In this document: piece after piece, positions 37,628 through 51,600 of the stretch | Layout of the letters: every line of letters starts with the position of its first letter | How positions within the stretch are numbered: the first letter of the stretch is position 1 | Source: Lethocerus indicus | Lineage: Eukaryota; Arthropoda; Insecta; Hemiptera; Belostomatidae | DNA length: 64,000 bases | Direction of reading: 5' to 3' | Assembly: GCA_019843655.1 (NCBI GenBank) | Contig: JACDQD010000106.1 | Coordinates: 744,001 to 808,000, forward strand | Notes under the pieces: generated by a model | What the model saw: the letters and a program-made list of their open reading frames with translations, nothing else | Database searches by the model: none | Told to the model about the DNA's origin: nothing | Translations under genes and position numbers: made by a program

Positions 37628-39362
37628 TGTCGCTTGTACTGGCATTTTATTTGTACTGTCACAGTACAAACACAACAAATCTAAGCTATTTGTTTGGATG
37701 AGGTGATTTCCCTTCAGTTGTAGATGTCACTTTATAATTACAGTTACTGGTGATGACGGTTGATGAGAATTCGAAGACAGTCCACGATGACCGATATTTT
37801 CTATTTCGTGTGTGTCCGCATCGCTGAAAAGCAGACGCCGTAAATCATGACAAGTGTGACGGGAGGGGGAAAATTTTCAAATTTTCACGCCTCCGATATT
37901 TGCCCGCTGACAAACTGACAAACGCGGCGGTAATTTGGCCCGTAAATCTGCCCGGGATAATTGAATAGGCATTTAACATTCATGAGCGTTGAATAGCCCG
38001 AACGGATTAAATATTGAACAAGTTGGCGTATTGTGCCTCCCTCGTGGGGTTGTGCCGGCCTCTGTTAATCTATTCCATTACCGGGAGGGGTCCCCGGCCC
38101 AGCTTCTGGCACAATGGCACTCTCGACTACGGTGTGTATCCCCACGCACGGCCAATATGCCGGCCCAGGGACCTGTTTACGCCCGGCTCCTGTTATAAAA
38201 GGAATAGGCAAATCGGCGTCCGACTCCGTTTATATTTCCGTTGTGTGTGCACAGCTTCCGGGCCCCGTGCACAATGCTCTCTCCATAAAAAATGAAAAAA
38301 AAAACACCTCCTCGGATATGGGGACGACTGCCATCACTGTAAGCATTTTATCTCGTAGAAAAACTTTTAAATAAATTGTTGGGACAATAACGAGATGCCG
38401 GTTCCTATCTGTTAGTTTTTAAAGTGATTCCCGCGTGTCTCTTATTGTGCCCTACAAGTACTTACAAGTTAATAAAATCGAAAATTGGAGAGAATTATTG
38501 GCATTTTGCGTATATGCCCCTCCCTATTAACCAGCCGTATGTGCTTCTTCATGGAAATAATTGCCTTGGATAGCCCTAATTTAGTGTGTATGGGAGGGTT
38601 GGAGCGGGATCGATCGCCGTGGTGTGACTGGTGTCACGGTCATGTCCCTCGACTTTGAGAACCGCTAGACCGCGTTGCACTTCCTCCTCCCCGATTAGGG
38701 GACCTTGCACCCGTACCCCAACCGACAGAACGGGAAATCGTCATTTCAACCGTACAATATTTTTAAATTTCTAACGGCTAAAGTGAATAGAATATATGTC
38801 TTCATTTTATCTTTATATATTCCTGGATATGTGTTTTGAAACCACTCGAAATACTTAGAAACTGTAGACCAAACTAAATGAACGGCTACAGATCAGCGAA
38901 TCGTCCCGACTATGTTTCGAATTACTACGCCTATTGAATAAGTGATGCAGTGATATAAACGAATAAAAAACACAGTATATACAATAATAAAGCACAAAAA
39001 TGTGTTACGATAATGAGAATCATAATTGAATGTAGCCAATATTGAAATTCAATAGATGGGACGATACTATTGATGTAAAATTGAAAATGAACTTGCCCTG
39101 AGGGCATCGAAGATAATTGAATTCGGAATTCTTAATTACATGCCAGTCGAAGTAGAATGTTATTTGTATATGCCTCCTTCGTTTAAACCACAAGTATAAT
39201 TGGTAGACATTCGGAATATTCATTACTGACAATTTCTAACGAGACAGAAATATTCCTTCCGAAAACATGTTTTGTTCATTAAAACAGAAATGAAAGAACA
39301 ACGATAATATGATTTAAGCACTCTTGCGATCTCTCATCTCTACCCGCTTGTTCGGGCCAATT
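37628..39362. other. Spacer with GC-rich patch
   Basis: A GC-rich patch at 38000-38340 has open frames on the plus strand only, overlapping in all three phases and of unrecognised content. The remainder is AT-rich and empty as far as I can see. Confidence 0.5.
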
Positions 39363-39392
39363 CTAAACCGGTTTCGGGTTCTCGCCATCACC
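39363..39392 (-). repeat. CCGAAACCGGT repeat core, short copy
   Basis: Minus strand reads GGTGATGGCGAGAACCCGAAACCGG, matching the core of copies A and B (GATGGCGAG, CCGAAACCGG). Similarity is not visible beyond about 30 bases, so it is a fragment or a very old copy. Confidence 0.4.
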
Positions 39393-42270
39393 ATAAGCGT
39401 TCATCTTATAAATCAGTAAAACAGAAGATCGCAAGACTTGATGATATTCCAAACTAATACGAGCTCACAAACAAGAATATTAAATAAATAAAAGGATATT
39501 CGGTATAACTTTAATATTTCAGGGTCTGTCATAATTCTAATATGACTACACAAAGTTATTGCTGTTAAATACAAGATATCTACTGACGAAAGGTATTAAA
39601 TATAGGGAGTATACTGAACCATATTACTGATCATTGGTCTATTTATGAAAATGAATGTTTATGTTCAGGCATTTGCTTTCCCGAGGCCTCGAATATCAAA
39701 ATTTATCTGGCAGGACCATTACCAATGTTTCTGCAAAAGTTTTGGGGATTTTCACATGAAAAATCGTGACAATAAAATTATTGTTCCATACTTAAATAAC
39801 TTTGGCACTTCTTTTTTATAAAAATTACTGTGATAAACGTTACTGTTTGACTGTGTTTATTAACTGACGCTGCCGGACTAGAATAATCACGGCTTGAAAT
39901 ATACAGGCTAAAATTAATTCGTATGAAGTTATTAAACCTACCGCCAAAACGGTAATAGTTATAACACCGCGGTCGGAACTGAGCAAAAGGTAAGATTGAG
40001 GTCTCGGTCACTAAAGCTTGTTCGGATTGGCCTATTTTAAACGGCGGTGAAATAAAAGAAGTGAAAAAGCGCGCCGACAAGTCGAACTCGTTCTGGCTCC
40101 CAGTCTTCAACCTCTCAGTGGTCCATAAGTAATAACAATCCGGCTCGATCAGATTTTAATCCGAATCATATCGGAAGGGGAATTTCTTCTAATTCATTGA
40201 CCCTTCATTAAACTACAGGCCTACCTTCTAATAGGCCGTCTAATTACAGTGGAAATTGAGACTAGAACATTAATACATCATATGTCTGTCCTGGCAAATG
40301 AACTAAAATTAAGATATTATGAGGCATATATTTTTAGGCTCTGGTGGGCCCCGGATTCGTGAAATGCTCCCTACATAGTTTCGTTCTTCGTGGGTCATTC
40401 TTATACATTTAATATAAGTATGTTATATTAATAGACAGTGGACGTACTATTAAAAATAATGTCCTTAACTGCGAGTTGCTAACTAGTAGTAAAGAGTAAG
40501 TGGGCAAGTCATTTATACACACAATGGAACACTTCCATATTTTAACATCTTGCCCATAACGTCTCTCATAACGAACCTTTAGTTAGAACCGAGGAGGGAG
40601 ATGAAAAAAATCGTTCCCTATCTAATAATATACGCAGGAAATCTGTGAAAAATGTTGGCCCTCGACGAGCGGCTGTGTATAATAGCGGTGGGCGGGATGT
40701 TCTCTTATAAATGATGATAACTCTGGCGACCTCATAACTTGCTAGTTACATGATACAGGCCGACACCGCACTGCGCCTCATTCAGCTCGCTCGTACATCA
40801 ACCCAACCACCAGTTTGTGTAAATATTAAAGAAACGTTTCCTCCTCATTATTTCTCTCCCACGCTCAACCCCCCCCCCTCTTCCTTATTATTACCCGGTT
40901 CGCGGATTTTGCCAAGGTACTATGCCGTAATTCAAAACGTGTCAGAGCTTTGTTTAAAGGTGGGATGTGGGTCTCTAGCCGCGCGCGTACCGGCGGCTAA
41001 AATGCAGACGATTTAATACGGCGGGAGTTTATGTTGCGCAGAATTATGTGAAAGGAGCGGGTGCAATATGAAGCATGAACTTAATTTTGATCTAGAAAAT
41101 GTTCTAAGAATATTTCGACTCATCCTCGTATTCCGCCTCCCTCGCTTATTTGATTCAGATAGATTTAGGCCTATCAGCCTTTCCTTTGTAAAAGTCATGA
41201 GAATGATTTTCTTAGAAAAATATATTTTTTGTTGTCATTATTAAACAAAAACACATTTAAATGTGAGAGCTTTTCTTCAGGCCTGTTGATAAATATTCGG
41301 GGCGCAGAGAATAAAGAAACAGGATAAAACTCATTCAATTTATTTCTCAAGGGTCACGTATGTTCTCACGCTGCCACTTAAACGCCGCCTCATACATTCT
41401 GTCCTATCTTCATCCGATAATCGTTATTTAGTGCGCTTAACTTTTGAAATCTTGAATTTCGTGAATCGTGATGAGGTCATCGGTAATGTGAATGACGCAA
41501 ATGGACGCAAATTTCAAGAATTTCCAATGAAACTCTTAATAAATATTTTTAAAAATTATCCCTGAAATTGATAATACAAATACCATTTAATTCTGTTGTT
41601 TGTTCCATGACAATTACTTCCCAAGTCCAATACAGGTGGTGAAATACCCATTCATAATGCGAGTAGGTCTGCTATGGAGAGCGATTGATCGAATGAGAAT
41701 CCACGAGGTAAACAGACTGGAATATTACCACAATTGAAACATGGAATTTATTATTAATTGATCTAGAAGTTTATACTGTATTATTTTGTAATGTAATAAT
41801 CTATAGCTACAAGGAACTATAATCATCAACCATATCCACTTCGTTATAATTAAGGATTCTTATACCAAACAAAAAATATTATCATTTTATATTTTCAAGA
41901 AAGATAAAGATGTTATTTGAAGTACAGGTGGCCGAACCTGTGTGGTCCGGAATTCTAGTTCGGCCTTGATTAAGTCAAGACAGAGTTCTGTAATTACATT
42001 ACTTTCTCATTACATTTGCGGGAACATTGGCGTTATTTGTACACTAAATATTGAAGGTAATGGAGTTAAATATACAAATGTAGTAGAAATATTGAAATTA
42101 GAGTGGAAAAGTTATGAAAATTGTGAATTATGATAATACAATATTTTAGAACACGGATTTTCATAAAAGGGTGGTCTGACCTGCGAAGTGAACAGAATTC
42201 GTAGTAAAAATGATTTAATATCGTATTGTAGAACATCGTTCGGTCCTCTCTTTCCTTTAGGACGGTAATT
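39393..42270. other. Spacer DNA
   Basis: Mostly AT-rich, with a GC-richer patch at 40750-41010. A donor-like AAAAG|GTAAGA occurs near 39988, but no open frame leads into it. No gene or element is recognised. Confidence 0.6.
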
Positions 42271-45200
42271 CATCCATGATTGTCAAGTAAATCATTAACG
42301 ACCTGGGGCGATCGTCAGGTCAAGTTGAGCATTTTAACACGGCCAAATTCTAGCAGTAGATTTAGAAATCTCGTGTCCGGAGGCAGTTACCGAAGAGGAG
42401 GAGGAAGAAGAGCGGACCGCGGCGTAAATCATTCGATTTCACTTTGCCATTCGATAGCTCATTTTGAGCGCAGGCCCAAAAGATAAATGGCCGCCAGGGA
42501 GGGCGATTTATAGTTGTATGTTTGCGCGGATGCGCCTATCGCCGGGCATAAACATAGCGGCCAGAAAGAAATATATATATAAAAAAAGTAATAATAAAAG
42601 TAATAATCGGACTAGGACCCGTGAACGTTTCCAAATAAAATGGGACGCCGCTGCCTCGAATGCTTTACGATCGACGGCGGGTGAAAGTTTTCGACCCCCA
42701 GGAGAGCTACCAAAAATGCTATAAATTGACGTTACTATTAATTGCGGGATGGATCCTCTCCCACGTTTTCGAAAACGGTAAGGGAATTCGGGCGTTCGGG
42801 AGTTGTGCTAGGGCTCGGAATACCCCAACTAGAGAGTAGATGAAAGCGGATGACAATTTATTATACAAATGGTTTTTCATTTATTTCGCCCGTTAATCGT
42901 TCGCTTCCTTTTCTTAAAATATCCGAAGGGATAATCGGTTAATTTATTATGCCTGCAATTAAGGGGCGGGGGGTTGTTTTCGTAAGCTGGGTAATCGTCG
43001 GTAAACTGACGCAGCGTTGATACTATCATCCAATTCGCAATATGTACCTCAATCCAGAAATATTTAAAAATTAATCATGTCTTTTTTCTGTGGAGGTCTG
43101 CGAGGATACCAAACGAGGAAGGGGAACTCTTTTGACGAGGAACTGACGACTCGTCTGATTTCCTGTCCACTATTGCCATTAGCATTCACTCGTAGCAGTA
43201 CAATGAGGCACGTACCAATTTTACTAACCGACGAGGTGCCTCACACGGAGACACTTCCATATTGTCGCCACAAAGCCTAAAACGGCGAGACAATGGCGAG
43301 AAAACGAAAAGCTTTTCGGTTTTTCTTAGAACCGGTGGTTTCGGCAGCGGTATTAAAAATTGGTAAATTCCCATTCTACTTTGGTCAACGTCGTCGGCAT
43401 CTAATTTTATAATTGAATGAGCACTTTAATTCATTATTATTCAAAATTATAATAATTTTAAGGGTTCTAACATTATTTCACGGCGAGTTTGTTTAGTAGG
43501 AGCTGGTCAGTACTGAATGTTTGAATAGGATGAATATAGTTAAAGACCTTAAAGAATGAGCAAGAAATAAAAAAGAAACTATGCCGCTGAATGCCATAAA
43601 TCATCTCGGGCTCTATCATTTATTAGCTGGGACCTCAAACCGAATTAGCATTTTCCTCAATAAACGCGTCGCAATGCTTTCCCTGTGGCCGGGTGGGCGG
43701 CGGCGTTCACGTACTTTTGAAAGTTGGTTAATCGCCAATCCAACTCGATTGTTAAGCAATTGTGCCTTATACTAATATATAAAATTTATGAAAGTATTGG
43801 ACGATCGGAGAGAATTTTATTAACGATAATATACAGTCTATCTGACTTTCTCCATTATGCCATTGGGAAAGTAACTGTTTCGCAGGAAACCTTCCATTCA
43901 TTAGTATTGTGTTCACGATTTTCTTAAATTTTTAATAGGACATGTACCAGTTTTCATAAATTTATAAGTATTCAATAAGAAATTAAATAATCCGCATATT
44001 AATGAATAATACACGGTTGGATTGGTAACCATTTACTAAAAATTAAGATACATGATAGACAAATGTCTACTTCAAAACCATGAAAGAAATCCTCCAACGA
44101 ATAACTTTTGCATTGTACGCTGAAAGTGTTGGCAATAAAATATGGGAAATTTCCCACCGGTAGTGAACTTCCGTCTAGAATTTGTATTGTACATTAGTAA
44201 TTTATATGCTGCGTAAAAGGAAGTGACACAGGTTTCGGAAAGCGATATTATTTCATAATCGTTCAGCTTTCAAACAATCAACATTGAGTAGAGAAACACG
44301 AGAATGCGTATTGTACGCTCTTCATAATTTACAATGAAACCGGCTTGTCGCGGTTGCCGTCGGAAACATCCATCATGCACGGAGGATCATTTCAGCTCCT
44401 CTCGGTCGCGTGAAATTAATTTGTTAGAATCAATTTCACGTCCGGTATCCAATTTCAGGAGCTTTCTATTAATAACGCTCGTCTAGCTGGAAATCTTCGA
44501 GCTTTGAATTATAGCAGGGGGCCCGTTTAAGAAACTGATACTCTCTAGGGGTCCGTCCACTTTCTCGTGAACTAGGATTGGGTTGCATAGTAGCACGTAT
44601 CGGGCAGATTAGACCGCGGATAGTGTAAATAGAGAAGTTTTAAAAGGTTAAGTATCGTACATTTTTTTGCGTTTTAAAGCTTACCAAGGCTAGAGTTCAA
44701 TATTTAGTTGGTCGCTTTTACATCATCTATTGTAGCATTCTGTTCGCAAATATGTATAGCACCGATTTTCGTAAATACATCAGCGTATGACTAACAGAAA
44801 CGGATATTACTAAATATTAAACGGCGATTCATATTGAACAACATTTCATTATTATACTTTAATGAAATTTCATAGTGGAATAAGGTCAAATATTGACCTG
44901 TATAAGGTCATCATTGATTTCGCATTAATTAATACACAATTAGCTATAGGAAGCCAGTGTGGGAGTCGAAATCTCACATCTCCATCTTTTTCTCCCTCTT
45001 TCTCTCTCTCGTTCTCTTTCTTTCTCTCCTTCTTTTTATCCCTTTCTCCATCCCTTCCGGCAGACTGGTGTTACATGCAGTGTGCTATAGTGCATTTCCC
45101 GCTCCTCGGGCTAATGCTACTGTTTCACGGCTTGGGCCCCAAAGAGAAAGCCGGAGTCTGGTTGCGTGCAAAAACCGAGTGAGTTTCATTTACCATAGTC

Positions 45201-46676
45201 CACTTACGCTTCGAGACGAGGCTTAGAGCTACCCGCGGCAAGATAATTCACGGCGGGAAAATGAAGTTTTGATCATTAAAAAGAATTGGGGTCATCGACT
45301 TCACTTCAAGTCGAGAACCTGAAAATTCCACGACATGAACTATTATCGTGTCCTGAATTATTATGACTAACCTAATTAGTATTACTGGACCACGCTTTCT
45401 TTAGATCCACAACAGTTGCGACAAGTTAGTTTTTAGACCAACAATTTTTCAGACATGCTAGCCAAAAATACAACGAATGGTACCCGAACCATTCATCATT
45501 GTCTACATCGTCTATTTACCTTTCTCTGGTAATTTTCATTTCCGTTTCAAGAAGTTTCCAGACTAATTCACTTCTGGCTACCTCAAATACATGATTACAT
45601 CAAAAGCGACTAAGAAATGTATATATGTTAATTTAATATATTGGTTAAATAAAATAGCTAGTCCAGAAATAGAGTTGCTTCTATTGGAAAATGTGTTCTA
45701 TCGGTTTGTCAGAATAGTGTCGAGATCTGCTTCTATTGTATTGACAAACAGGCGACAACATTCGGAATGATTACGGCTTAAGAACAAGCGAGGTTTTTGC
45801 AGGACAACGATCCTCTTATCCGGGTATGCCGGAAACTGCCCCGGGATCCCGGTTTTCCCAACGAGGAAAACGAGACTAAGAGTTTTACGGCGCAATTAGG
45901 CGAGCCAACGAGTGAAATGGAAGAAGAGCTCGTGGGTTTGGCGTATGCGTGCGCCCGTCCATGGCCCGGTGGCCAAGTAGGAAGGCCACTGGGCCTCCCC
46001 ATTACAATCAGACCGGCAATACTCGGCCCAAAGAAAAAAAAAACACAAATCCCGCGGCCCATCTAACGGAACTCCAGTCGCGGCAAATTAGTTTAATCCC
46101 CCGTAAACGAAAATCCACGATTGAACCGCTAAAATCCTTATCCTCGACGCGGGTAAATGTATTTCTTAAAGGAACCAGTTTAAGTAACGCCGCAGTGCTC
46201 GAAATGAGCGCATTGACATGATTTTGAAATTAATTCCGATAGTTATTAATCGCGTTGAAACCAGTCCAGATTCAGGTTTCAAGATCCGGTGTAAGTGTTT
46301 CGATCCTCTTGTTTCTTATCAGGGCTTTTAAGTTCACAGCACCCGGCTCAGGGATGGATAGTCTCTTCTAACTTCACACTAATAAAACAAAAGATGGAGG
46401 CATAAACATTTTTTGGAAATCAATCATAATGGTTTCTACTGGGCCCCACCCAATCCTACATCCGTCTATTAGTCAATTAATCGTTAATGAACAAAGAGAC
46501 AGCGTCTGATTTGGTCGTTCCTGTGGGTGTTACGGCGGGAACTGGATATTGATTGGAATGGGATTATGTTTCCCTTTGACTCACCCTGGCGCCTGATGAG
46601 AGTGGCACACGGTGTACGTGTTCGGAAGATCACTCGGGAGATTTTCTGTCCCCTGCCGGCCGGCTTGATCCCAAAC
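42271..46676. other. Spacer with GC-rich patches
   Basis: GC-rich patches lie at 42280-42720 (with a short GGA/GAA tract near 42396-42418), 45780-46200 and 46530-46680. A 9-bp inverted repeat (CGTGAAATT and AATTTCACG) lies near 44409-44441. Open frames are short and unrecognised. Confidence 0.5.
44973..45058. repeat. TC-rich low-complexity tract
   Basis: About 85 bases of imperfect TC/TTC repeat on the plus strand. Confidence 0.85.
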
Positions 46677-46704
46677 GTGACCGGTTTCGGTTTCTGGCCA
46701 CCGT
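46677..46704 (-). repeat. Possible CCGAAACCGGT core match
   Basis: Minus strand reads GGTGGCCAGAAACCGAAACCGG; the last 16 bases match the copy at 48645-48660. It lies inside a GC-rich patch and could be chance. Confidence 0.25.
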
Positions 46705-48590
46705 CAACAATTCGACGTTATTCCGCCATCTCAATTCGAGACCTATGTTTTCACTCTCGCCATTTTCTACCTCCATCTGCTCATTTGTTCCTATCCTAAG
46801 CAGTGTTTCGCCACAGTCATAATTATTTCGTTAATAATTCAGTGAGGTAGCTTACAGTAGTGGTATTTCAATATTTTTTTTTATCCGTTCAAGTACAGTA
46901 ATAATTGTAACGTGGACTTTTCTCTATCGGTTGACGCCTTTGCTCGAAATGACGATCACAAGTCTCTGTTCGGCTCTGTTCCTCCTTTCGATTTATTTTC
47001 AGCGGGCAATGCACCGAAACTGACAAAATTAGGCAAATTTTACTTCGTGTCCTCATCGTGTCCAACCGGAATTTATTATTATATCGTCTTAAAATCGTAA
47101 CATCGTGACGATAGGTTAATTTATACTTTCACAAATAACAGTATAATCGGGGATATTCGTTCGAAGCGCCGTATTCATAAATCTCACCGGAAGGCGAAAA
47201 CAAGTATCGCATTAGGGGGCGCGATGAACGCGTCTTCAGTTGACCCACATTGGCGATCGTTATTTTCTAGGACATATCAGAGAGACTTCAGTTTTGATTA
47301 GTGCAATAAATCCCGGCCCATTGACATAGCCGTTTGAACACTTGAAGATGCCCGATTTGATTGCTGAAAATGGCTCGTGAGCGCTTACGAGTTGGGGGAC
47401 TGCAAATCGGCCTACTCATTTCGGGCTCGACTCATCGGCTAGTTGTTAAAGTAATGAGTTTCCATTAAGGTCACATCGCTTCCAATAATGTTACTTTCCA
47501 CAATCTTACAAGGCGGATCCAAATTCCTTGTCCCCACCGCTTGGGACTTACCACAGCGTCCTATTTTCAGGAAGAATATAAAATAAATTGTCATAATTTT
47601 TTTTTATATAATAATATGACTCGAGTCGGCCTACTGGTCTTAGTAAGTCCTACACAGCTGTGGTCACTACCAACTACATACATTGAAGTATCACTGGTAC
47701 ATTTCTTTCACTGTACGGCTTTTCTTGGACTTTAACCTTTTCAACGTCAGTATCTCTATAACTGTAATTCTAGCGGTTGCAGCTAGAAGGATGAAGTTTT
47801 TTTGTTCAAAACAGAATCGGGTTCGCATCTCGGTTCATCTCACGATCCCTCGCCAACCATCGTTACGGGAGCTAAAATAAAATCGTGTACTTTCTAGAGC
47901 ATTTTCTATTCCCCATCTTTATTGCCTGATACGTTTTCATGGAACGTATCCAATGACACACATTTTGATTTATTGATGTTGATAAGTATCAAAAATATTC
48001 AAAACCTTCGTCGATTTTTGTTATTTTCGACGCGAAAATATTACAGCGTTTGAAAGTTAGTACTCGCTTTACTTTATTAAAGCTATGCTTTTTAAGACTA
48101 AAACAAGGAGTATGTAGGTGGACAACGGAGAAAATCGAAATCTCTAAATTCCTCTTTCCATACCTAATTAACTATTTATTCTGGCCGTGCAACCTATTTC
48201 GAGATTTCTCACGTTTCCAATTTTCAGTGCGAGGCGTTCACTTCGTACATTGGAATTCCTACTTTGATATTTGGTCACGAAAACTGCGGTTTTGCGAGAT
48301 GCGAATTACAGTTCGGGACGATTACTGCGGACAAATGAAGTGATTCGCCAAAACCAACCCTTTCCCCAGGATTGGGGGCCTGAGCGTAACCTATGTTCCC
48401 GGCAACGTATGAACTGGTATTTTGAACTACTTTCCACTTGTACTATGAATCACGTTACAAACAACAGATTCACCTTCGGAAAACTATAGCCCTATTAATT
48501 CCTTAGCACTTGTATAGCAGTGGTTTTATGCTGGTTTGTAATTTTTTTGTATGTAGGTAGTAATAAAAATTAGGTGGACCCACGCATGCA
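46705..48590. other. AT-rich spacer
   Basis: No gene is recognised. CTTTCACTG occurs at 47705-47713. A pyrimidine-rich acceptor-like site ends near 48229, but no usable exon follows. Confidence 0.6.
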
Positions 48591-48593
48591 CCA

Positions 48594-48675
48594 GTCGATG
48601 CAGTGAACTCTGGTGTTCCAGACTGTTGACTGCATGAAGGTAGGAAGAAACCGAAACCGGTTTAGCTTATTTTGT
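48594..48675 (+). mobile_element. CCGAAACCGGT repeat, hairpin-bearing copy
   Basis: The core GAAGGTAGGAAGAAACCGAA followed by ACCGGTTTAGC matches copy A in order, with stem II GGT...ACC in place of GGC...GCC, a compensated change. Immediately upstream is GTC (48594-48596), followed by ATGCAGT (48598) that pairs with ACTGCAT (48629-48635) and an inner TCTGG/CCAGA pair (48609-48622). GTC, stem I, core, stem II, GAAA, stem III is the layout of a type I hammerhead ribozyme, but the CUGANGA core reads imperfectly (CATGAAG). This looks like a decayed ribozyme-like element; the assignment is inference. Confidence 0.4.
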
Positions 48676-51600
48676 GTTGTATTTTATTTGGATATTACCG
48701 TGACAATATATGCCAGCGTAGTACAACATCAGATATATTTTCAATTTTAAAAATGTTCAAGGATCAATTTTCATGTTTCTAGTCATAACCACTGGTAGAG
48801 AACCTACTGTACATGCCGCTTTAATGCATGTATTTCGTTTCTCATCGACTTATTTAATGCCGACTAACTAGATCTGTCACCGAGGGTTGAAATGGTCCTG
48901 CGGACTGATTATTATCTATATACAATATAAATGAAGATATAAATTAAATATATTCGATATCGAGGCCCGAGTTTCGCCCAACGCTTAACGAAGTAAGCGG
49001 CGGGTTAAATTTGCGAGAAAAATCCGGTTTCCGTGTGGGCGCCAGGCCGGTAGCCCGTGGCAGGCCTGAGGCAGGTTGGAGCTGGATAATTGGCTTCCTC
49101 GGCTGACATTGTTATGCCCCAGAGTCACGCCCCTTCCAACTGCTTTCTCCGCTCTCGAGGCGTTGATCCGCGTAATTGTTCGGCGCGCGCTGTACATCCC
49201 ACCTGTAGAAGTTTCACCGTTCGAATTGCGGAAGATGCACGCAAGATCTGATTTCGAAAATCCGATTTTCAAACTACTCAACTCCGGAGACGAACCGGCC
49301 AGTAAGTAGCAGGCATTATAGGTGCAGTTACGTCAAGTAACAATATATTACAACGAAGGGCGGGTACATATTCCCTGTATAATCGGACAGAAAACACAGG
49401 ATATCTAACCTAATGAAAAGCTCCCTATTAGGATCCGCGCGCACGTAATATTTAATATCGCCATAAAGTAGGACGCCTGTAGTTCGATGCACCGAGTTTG
49501 GTGCGAGGACTGGTCGGGCGGCGGACAAAGGCGTTTCGGACGTTGTTCCGAACTCCTCCACGGACCCCTTAACCGGTCGAATGGGGACAGTGAAAAAGAT
49601 AGTCCGTCCCAAGAGATTCTAATCGGGGGACGCCCCTTTTTAAAAAAGATACGGGCACTTCGAATTTGGGTTACGCGACCGGCTTTTATCCGACGCCGAA
49701 CGTCCAACCGAGTCAATATTGAATATAATTAGACGACTTTTCGGGGACTGATAGATAAAAAGGCCTACTAATGGTTTCGAATTATTATTACCCTAACCGA
49801 ATTAAATAGGTTGCAGTCGCAACATAATTTCGATAATGGGAAGATAATTCGGATAGTGAAATTGGGAGCTAAACGAGATAGTAAGCCGCCGTACTGCTGC
49901 ATTATATGCGTATACTCATGTTTTAGTATTTTTTTAAAAACATCTCGTTTTGTTTTTAGACCTGGCATCAACCATTGATTATTAATTAATCTGAGGAATT
50001 CGTAAAAATAATAGAAATAAAAATATAGGGAATAACAGTTGGCCCAAAAGCCTGCTTCCTTTTTCGGTCTCGAGTGGAAATTATCGCTCCGGCCAATGAG
50101 ATCCCTGAGTAGATGCTCAAGTCATCCGATCTGATTGTTACCCACCGACAACTTCGGCGGCTTTCGCGGACTTCGCCCACTTATCCCACACACTTACCGA
50201 AGCTCGTATTTACCAATTTGTGCATTAACGAACCGCCGGAATTATATAATCGGTTTGGTGTTCAACCCGGTGGCCTATATCGGCCCCTGTGTGCGTGGAG
50301 TCGGCGGCGAGATGAAAGGCACACTGTCTCCCTTCGCTCACCAAACGTCCGACCCGTTAGTCGATGCTGGCCCTCACGAGAGAAACGGAAAGAAACGCGA
50401 ATTTGAAGCCCATAGCCGCATAACAGAGACGACTTTCTCCGGAAATCCATAATTCCCCGCTGCGGTGGCCTTCGTCGGTTTCATTATTCCAATGCGGTGG
50501 TCAAACTTTGCACATAGATAACCGCAGTCTTGAAGACAGTTCCGGGAGCACAAACCGATGCGATGAATACTAATGAGTACAATGATGGGTGTTAATTATG
50601 TTCGCGGATGCTATTTGCGTCTTTAAATGAAATGTATTTACCCAAATATTGTTTTCTTTCAATATCATTACCTCGACTATAGTTTATAATAACATTTTGA
50701 AAACTGCTGCGAAGAACTGGGAATATAGTTGCAGAAATTTAATTATGCATAGTTTTGATCATCTAGGGAAGTTTCAAATGATAATGGGGAACACTCAGTT
50801 CGTTTTATCAAACGTGCAAAAATGCCTACAAACCTAAACCAAGCAGTCATTACTTCTCTATTTATTATTACTTGTTCTGCACTTTAGATAGTGATAGTTT
50901 TTTTTATTAAGTGAACATGATAAGTGTCTATATTAAGTTGTTAATTTTTGGTTCGAAAGAAGACATTCTCGTTTATATTTATCAGAGAGCGACGTAGCTT
51001 AAGTAGTGGATACATTTAAAGGGACCTACGAAGGTCAATAAACTGTTGTTGTTTAGTCATGCAATGAAAGAAGCAATCTCCAAGCGGAAAGGACTCCGTC
51101 ATGCACAGTAGTGAAATAATTCTTGAACGAAAACAGTTTCACCCCTGAGAGATGTACATAGCCAAGTGTACGTAGAAATATGGATTAATGCACTGTTTCA
51201 TAGCCATGCGTATCAAACGACATTGAGGAATGTAGGACAATCAGCATTATGAATCATAAGTATATCATAAAAGAACAAATATGAACATGATATGGAGTCC
51301 GATAATTGGCGGATTTTAAGCATTACAATTTTATGTTATTTTATCGTTATTCTCGACTGTTAACACACCAATGTTTCTCCATAAAATGCATTCTGCTGTT
51401 GACCTGAGATTGAAATACAGCCTGATGTAAAACTAAATCAATTAAGCTGCTAAGTTTGAACGGAAGATTAAATCCAGAAAGTGTTTCACTACTATGTCTG
51501 GTCCCCAAAAACAAGATCGTTTTGGGTGATAAGTGGCCCAAGGATGTCGGCTGACACAAATACGCAATCTCAAATCTAGAAATCGGTAGAAACGCCGCTG

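Noticed and set aside
39602..39620. GTATACTGAA resembling part of the miR-iab-4 sequence
   Set aside because: Only about ten bases match and no precursor hairpin is present.
44380..44460. Possible microRNA hairpin around CGTGAAATT/AATTTCACG
   Set aside because: Only nine base pairs form and the flanks do not pair, so it does not fit a precursor of normal stem length.
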